Assembly: GCA_033807775.1 (NCBI GenBank)
Contig: CM066327.1
Span: forward strand, 90,790,295 to 90,854,294
Source: Saussurea involucrata
Lineage: Eukaryota; Streptophyta; Magnoliopsida; Asterales; Asteraceae
Length of the DNA: 64,000 nt
Direction: 5' to 3'
Under the pieces are notes generated by a model. That model made no database searches. It was not told the origin of the DNA and saw only the letters and a list, made by a program, of their open reading frames with translations. Positions within the stretch are counted from its first letter, which is position 1. Each line of letters starts with the position of its first letter. Below, one piece after another: positions 57,374 to 64,000 of this stretch. The position numbers were made by a program, and so were the translations under genes.

Positions 57374-60300
57374 ACTCTCCCCCACTTGGATTAGACTTCG
57401 TCCTCGAAGTCTAGACCGGCGAATAACTCGGAATAGTTCTCGTGCATCTCCGCTTCGGGTTCCCACGTCCACTCGAACCCCTTCGGTGCGGCCACTGGTC
57501 TTTCCTCAACTAGAATCTAGATTTCTCACCCCGCCTAGAAATTCTCGAATACTCTTTTTGCTAACAAAACTCCTTCAAGGACACTGAAAATTATGATCGG
57601 AACAACACTCCAACAACTGGATTCATTCCTAGTCAAACGACTTCGGTTGCCTCCCAACCTTAGATGTTCCCTACATCCCGATTCAACTTTCAAGCTCTAA
57701 CCATTCTCAAGGTGCTCACCAATATACTCTACAGGATACTCGAATCCAATCATCCCTACCATTACTGCCGATTAACTTCCACGAGTTCTAATAGACTCCC
57801 ATAATTTATTTCACACGGATCATCAAACTAGTAAACTTATAATCACCCACGAAAGTCATTCCACCATAACCATTCATCACAATTAAGCATCTCAGGGGTA
57901 CTACTACCATCACCGTAATTAATTTAAAATCGGCTACAAATCTCCGATTACACTAAAGGTGTTTGGCCTTAAGCCCAAAAGTCGACACCTAAATATACTA
58001 TTTACCTCAAAAAGGTTACTGCGCATTCATGCTCTTAATTACAAAGGGCTTCATTCCATTAACCAATACTGTTCTGCCTACCTTACCAACACGCGTGGAA
58101 TACCCAACCTTCCACCGTCTACTTATCCTCCACACTCGCTCTACGAAGCCTAGTTACACCGCATCAAGATACACCTTAACGTCTACCTCCCAAGTACGTC
58201 TCAAGGCCCGGCATATCGGGACTACCTCCCAGGTAAGTGCCCAAGACTATATCCTCCCAGTGCCTACTGAAAAGTCAAAGTCATAACACATGAATACCGG
58301 AGTCCCACTCCGAGATACCCAACCGACCATTACCAACGACTGACTGACGTGACCAAGGATCCAATGCAAAACAGTCTACCAACCACATGCCTATCCCGGA
58401 ATGACTCACTCACCCAACATGTAAATACTCAATGTGCAATAAGTGCAAAACTGTGCAACAAAACAACCCATCAACAAAACTCCACATCGAGCCATTAAAA
58501 ACCGTGCAATTGACCCATGACTATCTCAAAGTCAAAACCGAGCAAAATGCTCCACACTTGCTAGACCCATAAGTCGGTCAAAAACGCGTTTAAATAAAGT
58601 TTAAGCAAGCAATACTCTAAAATCAACATTAGTCCCAAACTCGACACGGGTTAAACAAAAGAGTTTTCCAAAAGGACTAACACCCTTAAAATCCTCAAAA
58701 TGACACATATCACTTATAAGCGCACTTCCCAAATGGTTTACAAAATCATTTACAAAATATTTCCAACGTCAAGATTTTTCATTTCAAAAAGACCGTAAGC
58801 AATAAAACTACTATTACCAGGTCAGTAGTTACGCAAAAATGGACACGCTCGTCCCACATATGAAAATCATGTTGAAAATCATTTCATTGCAGCTTAGTTT
58901 ACTCACAAAACGTAAAGCGAAATAAATAATTTCTTTGAAAATGAACCGTCACGGTTCTAGTATGAATTGACTCATGACATGTATTTAAAGTAACCGCTCG
59001 ACCTTACACCGGGTGCGACAAAAGTGTGCACATAATTTCAAAATCAGTTCCACGACATTTGACCCCAATTTTTTTTTTAACATAAAATGTCGTGGCACAG
59101 GGTTCACCAACAAATCTCCCGCGCGTCGGCTAGTCATACAAAACGATGAGACGGTTTACAAATATATTTTTGTTAAAACACAACTGTCTCGTGTAAGTTT
59201 CAAACTTAAAGATAAAAACCAATCCGTTTCCATCATTTGAAAATATCGACTAAAATCTCATAAAATCTCAAAAGGTAGGGTTCTTTAAATTGATTTCCCC
59301 AAATGGTCACATAACAAATAAGATATGCACCTCGTGAAATTAAACCCACACGACTCAACATGCCGTAAAACAAAACTTATTTTAACCAAATCACTCAAAT
59401 AGCTTTATACAAACATCGTGGAATGTAACTTTCCGTCTCAACTCTAACATATGTGGAGGAGTTCCAATGTTAAAGTCACAAGCCGTAGTCACTTGCCCAA
59501 CATTTTAAACACCACAAAACACGGATATCATCTTACCCGAAAGAACCGTTGGAAAAATAAAGAAATGGGACAAATTCTAACAAAGTTTGCACTCCTGTGA
59601 TAAAACGATTTCATACACTTTCAAAACCATATTTCAAAATCTTGTGTGTGTGCTGAACATTTCCCAAAATTCCAAAACACCATCCATAAAATGATTTGAA
59701 ACACAAGAATTTGTTAATGCAATCTATTTCAAAATCAAACTTTGTGCATGACTTAGTCGGCATTTTACGCCTCGACTCCTACTTCTCCAAATCTATCCGG
59801 TCCACTAACGTCATCCGGACATTTAAACCTCTTAGGAAAGTTGGGAAATTACGTCAAATAATCCCTACGATTTTTCCTCAAATCAAAGTCGGCTCTATAA
59901 GCCTATGATTCTAACACAATCATCCATCTTGGCCCGAAACAACCATCATCTTCATCGTCGCTCCAAGTGATTAATACTAGAATCGTCCTTTTATTCCAAC
60001 GACTACTAATTTATAACCTTCGTCACTACCCCAACGATCATCCCATCAACGCAAATCAAGTACACACCTGTACTAGTAGGTTTACTATAGTCGTTCCCCC
60101 TTGTGATGGCTATTCTGGGTAGATATTACAACGAGTTATTAGCACATAATAATTCACACTAATAACGCTCACGCTCAACTCCTTGGATTCCTCGTGATTT
60201 TCCCCGACTCGAGCATTGATCCTGTGTTTCCGATAGTAGGAGCTCTACTACTACCTTCCACACCTATCATCAATCGTTCCGAGTTCCATCCGATGGGTCC

Positions 60301-61298
60301 AAGTAGTTGCTCGCCCAAACAACAACCATACACGTATGTCTATACTGACGCATATACCCACTCTTCCTAGCTCCCTAGGAATAAACATAACACCCCACTA
60401 CCCTAGCTAGGGCGGAACCCCCACTAACCCTGACGAGTCGCCGCGTAAACGCACAGTCGTATACAGTGGAAACCAGATAGACATTCGAATATAAGATTCT
60501 ATCCTACAAAGGTTGGACTCAAACAAGAGCTCGCAATAGAACTAAATCCAACATTCTAAGGCTATTCGGTTCCTACCGCATACAACCTATAGTGCATTCG
60601 CTTAACAACCTATCAAAGTTAGCATAAGTTCCTAGTAGCAAGTAACAACCATACAATATAGTGTATTAAGCACCAATCAATCTAGCATACATACTCCTAT
60701 GTTCTAGAAAGCAATTTTGCATACGTACTCGTATGTAAACGCTATTCCCAGCTCACTAGGAATTTCATCTCATCCCACTACCCTTGCTACAACGGAATCC
60801 CTGTTAGCCATAACGAGTTGCCTCGCGAATACCCAGCCGCATGCAGCGTGAATCAAATAGACATTCGAATACAAGATACTATCCTAGAACGGTTGGACTC
60901 AAACAAGAGCTAAGCAATAGAACTAAATCAAATATTCTAAGGCTATATGATCCTTACTGCATACAACCTATAGGGCCTTCACTTAACAACCTACTATAAC
61001 TAGTATTGATTCCTACTAGCAAGCAATCATCATACAGTACAGTGTAAACAACATAGGCAATCTAGCATGCATACCTTATGATCTAGAAAGCGATAAATAC
61101 ACTAAGTACTGTACCTTCCCACTTAGCGTCGGCTGACTGTACACACTGCGCCCTCAATCACCGTTTCCCAAACGGGTTTTCCTTTTTCTTTCATTCGAAA
61201 AGATTTTAGTAAAAGGATTTAAAATTTCATAGCCGCAACTTGAGACCAAACACGCCGAGATGTGTCTGATTCACTCAAGCTGTGCTCTGATACCAAGT
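57374..61298 (-). mobile_element. Element A internal region 2
   Basis: Uninterrupted 3,925-bp counterpart of internal region 1. At 60957-60975 it preserves the empty target site (GCATACAACC) of solo LTR B. No protein-coding frame of note apart from the pol-tail vestige at 57391-57510. Short 64-85 codon plus-strand frames are not convincing. Confidence 0.85.
57391..57510 (-). pseudogene. Second copy of the vestigial Gypsy pol C-terminus
   Basis: Same short frame as at 38124-38243, in internal region 2, with one residue difference (PVAAPKG instead of PVVAPKG) and the same position relative to the polypurine tract. Confidence 0.55.
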
Positions 61299-63502
61299 TG
61301 TAACGTCCCAAAAATTGCAAGGAATTTAAATTTTCAAAAACAATGCATTTCACTATAATCAAACCACAAGTTAACAAATCCCATTACAATAAAAATAAAC
61401 GTCGTTGATTTAAACCGTCAAACAAAGTTAAGCAGCGGAAAAGTTATATAATTAAATCCCCATTTAATAAAAATTTAACTTAAACAGTCTTCGCCTTGCG
61501 CCCATGTGTACCGTCATGCCCGACTGCTACTCGCACCTGAAAACATAAGTCATTGGGAAGGGGTAAGCACGAAGCTTAGTGTATTCAATCCATACATAGG
61601 ATCGCAATTATATCAGCATCACCCTTAAACATACCAGCACATAAATTTCTTGGAACATCCATCAAGAAAATATATCACGATTAATAATAATCCTTATGCT
61701 CCTTGGAACGGCCATCAAGAAGACATAATCACAACACATTATACCAACACGTATACTCCTTGGAACAACCATCAAGAAGTAGCCTTATACTTCTTGGAAC
61801 GACCATCAAGAAGATATAATCACAACTCATTATACAAACGCATATACTTCTTGGAACAACCATCAAGAAGTACATCAATCACAGATCAATATATATACAC
61901 AAATATATATATATTCCATAACACAATAATATCAACACACTCGAACTATAGCAACACAAATATAATTCCCATCCTATATAGTGAGAGAACTCACCTCAAA
62001 CGCAAAGCTTATGACCTCAACAACAACACGAACCGGCCAACACCAGTTCACCATTTTCCACCTAAATAAGTGTTAACAATTGTCAAAGTGACGCCCCAAC
62101 CCAAAGCCACGACTACTAAATTTAAAAATACATTTTCCAGTTTTTACTCTCAACACACAGGTCTGTTCGGGACCTGTTTAACCCCTTATAAATTGATAAA
62201 TCCAGAAATATTTTTCCATAATCATAAAGTCCCATGTCTTAGGGTTCCTGGGACATATCGCACGCGCTCTAACGATTTTTCTACAATTTACTATGGATTT
62301 TACAAAACCGACTTGCAGCACAGTGAAAAACAGGACCTTTCAGTTCAAAACAGCAATTTGGCACCAGCTATGGTCCGAACTGGTTTTTCCGTAAAACATA
62401 AGAAACTTACTAGACTCAGAATGGGAGCTTTTAGCACTGGTTTCACCCCAATACGACGTTCCTATAAAACGTTATGGCTTTCCCAAAACAGTGGCAGAAA
62501 CCGTGTAATTCACATGAAATGACAAAATAATGCTTATTAACCCATTAAGCCATAGCTTAACCCAAACAGACCCGAACAGCCTACAAGCTTACTGGAAAGG
62601 GCTAAACTACGCTGGACAACAACCGCACTACCCACTGCCGCCTCCGGCGGTGGTGGTGGTTGGCGGCAGCGACGGTGGTTACGGTAACACCCTCCGGCGG
62701 AACCTCCCAACATCCACCGAAACGACACACCCGCAACCTCACCCCGCACACACCCGCGCCTGCACACACCTGCACCCACCCCTCTGCCGCCACCCCGGCG
62801 GCGTGCAGCGGCGGCCCCACCGCCGGCAGCCGTGGCTGCGGCGGTGGTGGCAGCGGTTCACGACAGAAAAATGGCAATTGACAACGACAAGAAGAAAACG
62901 AACCTACCTCGGTGCGACTCTTCCTTCTCCCCGCTTCCGGCAGCAACGACGACGTCTCCCTCTCTTCTCCGGCGTCACTCTCCCTTCTCCGGCGAACTCT
63001 CTCTTCTCCGGCGAACTCTTTCTCTCTACTCTCAGCTCACTCTCTCTTTCTTCGCACCTCTCTCTCTCTCTCGAACTCCCTTCCTTTTCTCTGACGGGAC
63101 AGCGCTGGGGCGCCGATGGTGGCTGTTGCACGACAGCGACCAGAAGTGAACCGACTAGGGGGGGGGGAACGCAACCGAGAGAACAAAATGTGAGGGAGAC
63201 CTTAGGGTTTTATTTCTTTTTTTTCACACTTCTTCCTTGCTTGCTTCTCACGAACACAACACACCCCAAAAAGAAAACATGGATTTCGGTTGTGGACTCT
63301 GCATGGGCCGAACACCATATTTTTGGCCCTTTTACAGTTTTGGTCCCCCAACTATCTTTTTCTCGCAAGCTAACTAAAGTTCCGAAATATTTAACGATTA
63401 GGTCCAATTCGTCTAACCCCGTTAACGGAAACCACATTAAATAAAACCTAAATAAAAAGGAATTAATACTAATAAATTACATACCGAGATACGGGCTTTA
63501 CA
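61299..63502 (-). repeat. Element A LTR3 (2,204 bp)
   Basis: Same LTR family. It lacks a ~16-bp stretch near 61933 present in LTR1 and LTR2 (AACAAACAATCATAATC type), and its G run is interrupted ('CGACTAGGGGGGGGG', about 63153-63168). Followed by the outer target duplication CGAAG. Confidence 0.9.
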
Positions 63503-64000
63503 CGAAGACTCAGATTTGTCCAATCAACGTGAAGTATCAAGTACAAGACTTTAGCTATCGCTGAACTCTATCATTCGCTGATGAAGAATGATAGATCGCT
63601 GAATCAACGAAAAGCTGATCATGAAGTCCTCCGTACAAAGTACTTTTGTCTTAACCACCCTTGCACGACTCCGTACGATATGTCAGAAAAGAAACTCCTT
63701 ATTGTCTGAAATCGTACAACCTCTCTGATACTACACTGTTCAAACATGCAGCTACTTAGGTTGTCAACAAAGGTCAATGACATGCAACCAATCAGCTGCT
63801 GCCACGTGTAAAGTGTATACTGCCATGCATTAAATGCATGCAGTATATAAGAAGATGAACTCACTTCATTTTGAAGTAACTTGCTAACTCTGGACAAGTT
63901 CATCCTTCTTATCTTGAGATAGGTTATTATTAGTAATTTCCTTCTCCTTCTTAGTGCAAGAAACTTAGTGTTCCAACTTGTTTAAATTTAGGATTTATCC
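63503..64000 (+). mobile_element. Copia-like LTR, right part, with TATA-type promoter, runs off the window
   Basis: Resumes the sequence broken at 35880 (shared CGAAG and CGCTGA motifs). It contains a TATA motif GTATATAAG at about 63843-63851 and an 'ATGCATTAAATGCATGCAG' block just before it, so the promoter points to the plus strand. The LTR end and the internal region lie beyond 64000. Confidence 0.55.

Larger units (their letters stand above)
35881..63502 (-). mobile_element. Element A: composite LTR retrotransposon with three LTRs and two internal regions
   Basis: Order: LTR1 35881-38106, internal 38107-44327, LTR2 44328-44334 plus 55159-57373, internal 57374-61298, LTR3 61299-63502. The whole is bounded by one 5-bp duplication CGAAG (35876-35880, 63503-63507). 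Orientation is minus: reading that way the LTR starts TGTAAAGCCCG and ends GGGACGTTACA. A polypurine tract (AGTGGGGGAGAGT) abuts LTR starts, and a primer site TGGTATCAGAGC (initiator Met tRNA) abuts LTR ends. Without later insertions the internals are 3,926 and 3,925 bp. Neither codes for a polyprotein beyond a short pol-tail vestige, so A is a non-autonomous Gypsy-like derivative (LARD-type). Foreign DNA inside: B, C and D. Confidence 0.88.

Overview
The window is nuclear DNA from a flowering plant. It is AT-rich, has spliced genes with GT-AG introns, and is dominated by LTR retrotransposons, MITEs, hAT, Harbinger and Mutator-like elements. The style of the LTRs (TGTAAC...TTACA ends, 2 kb LTRs) and the WD40-like gene fit a eudicot, perhaps Asteraceae; that placement is a weak inference. 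No prokaryotic gene, CRISPR array or organellar gene was seen.

Layout. 1-2135 is the 3' part of an LTR whose start lies outside the window. 2136-3906 is the truncated end of a Harbinger-type element carrying a broken Myb/SANT-like ORF. 4458-12460 is a complete 8,003-bp Mutator-like element (MULE) with ~275-bp terminal inverted repeats and a perfect 9-bp target duplication (TAAAATTTA). Inside it, a spliced ULP1/SENP-like cysteine protease gene (plus strand, 10 exons, two frameshifts) converges on a SWIM-zinc-finger MULE transposase (minus strand, 5'-truncated, one nonsense codon). This is the architecture of Kaonashi-type ULP-carrying MULEs. 12470-14250 holds Harbinger-type MITEs, one nested in another.

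14535-21409 is the only convincing host gene: eight exons, 485 codons plus stop, encoding a plant-conserved WD40-like protein, with three MITE-like insertions in its introns. 21625-24556 is a diverged direct duplication; only the second copy holds a GMC-oxidoreductase (HOTHEAD-like) fragment. 24578-34794 is intergenic, with two solo LTRs with intact 5-bp target duplications, a MITE nested in a MITE, hAT-type MITEs, and a broken BED-zinc-finger hAT transposase fragment.

34667-64000 is one stack of nested insertions that can be read from target-site duplications: hAT-type end (34667) interrupted by a Gypsy-type LTR (34795), interrupted by a Copia-like LTR (35536-35880, resuming at 63508), interrupted by element A (35881-63502, TSD CGAAG). 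Element A has three ~2.2-kb LTRs and two ~3.9-kb internal regions in the order LTR-internal-LTR-internal-LTR. Its first internal region is interrupted by solo LTR B (41700-43989, TSD ATACA). Its middle LTR is interrupted by element C (44335-55153, TSD TAACG), which is itself interrupted by element D (44790-50673, TSD ACTTT). C and D are short-LTR, non-autonomous elements, each with one coiled-coil ORF ending in a WVPK motif and an initiator-Met tRNA primer site. The deepest path is six layers. Coordinates of TSDs, LTRs and exons were read by eye and by codon phase; family names come from recognised motifs, not from database searches.
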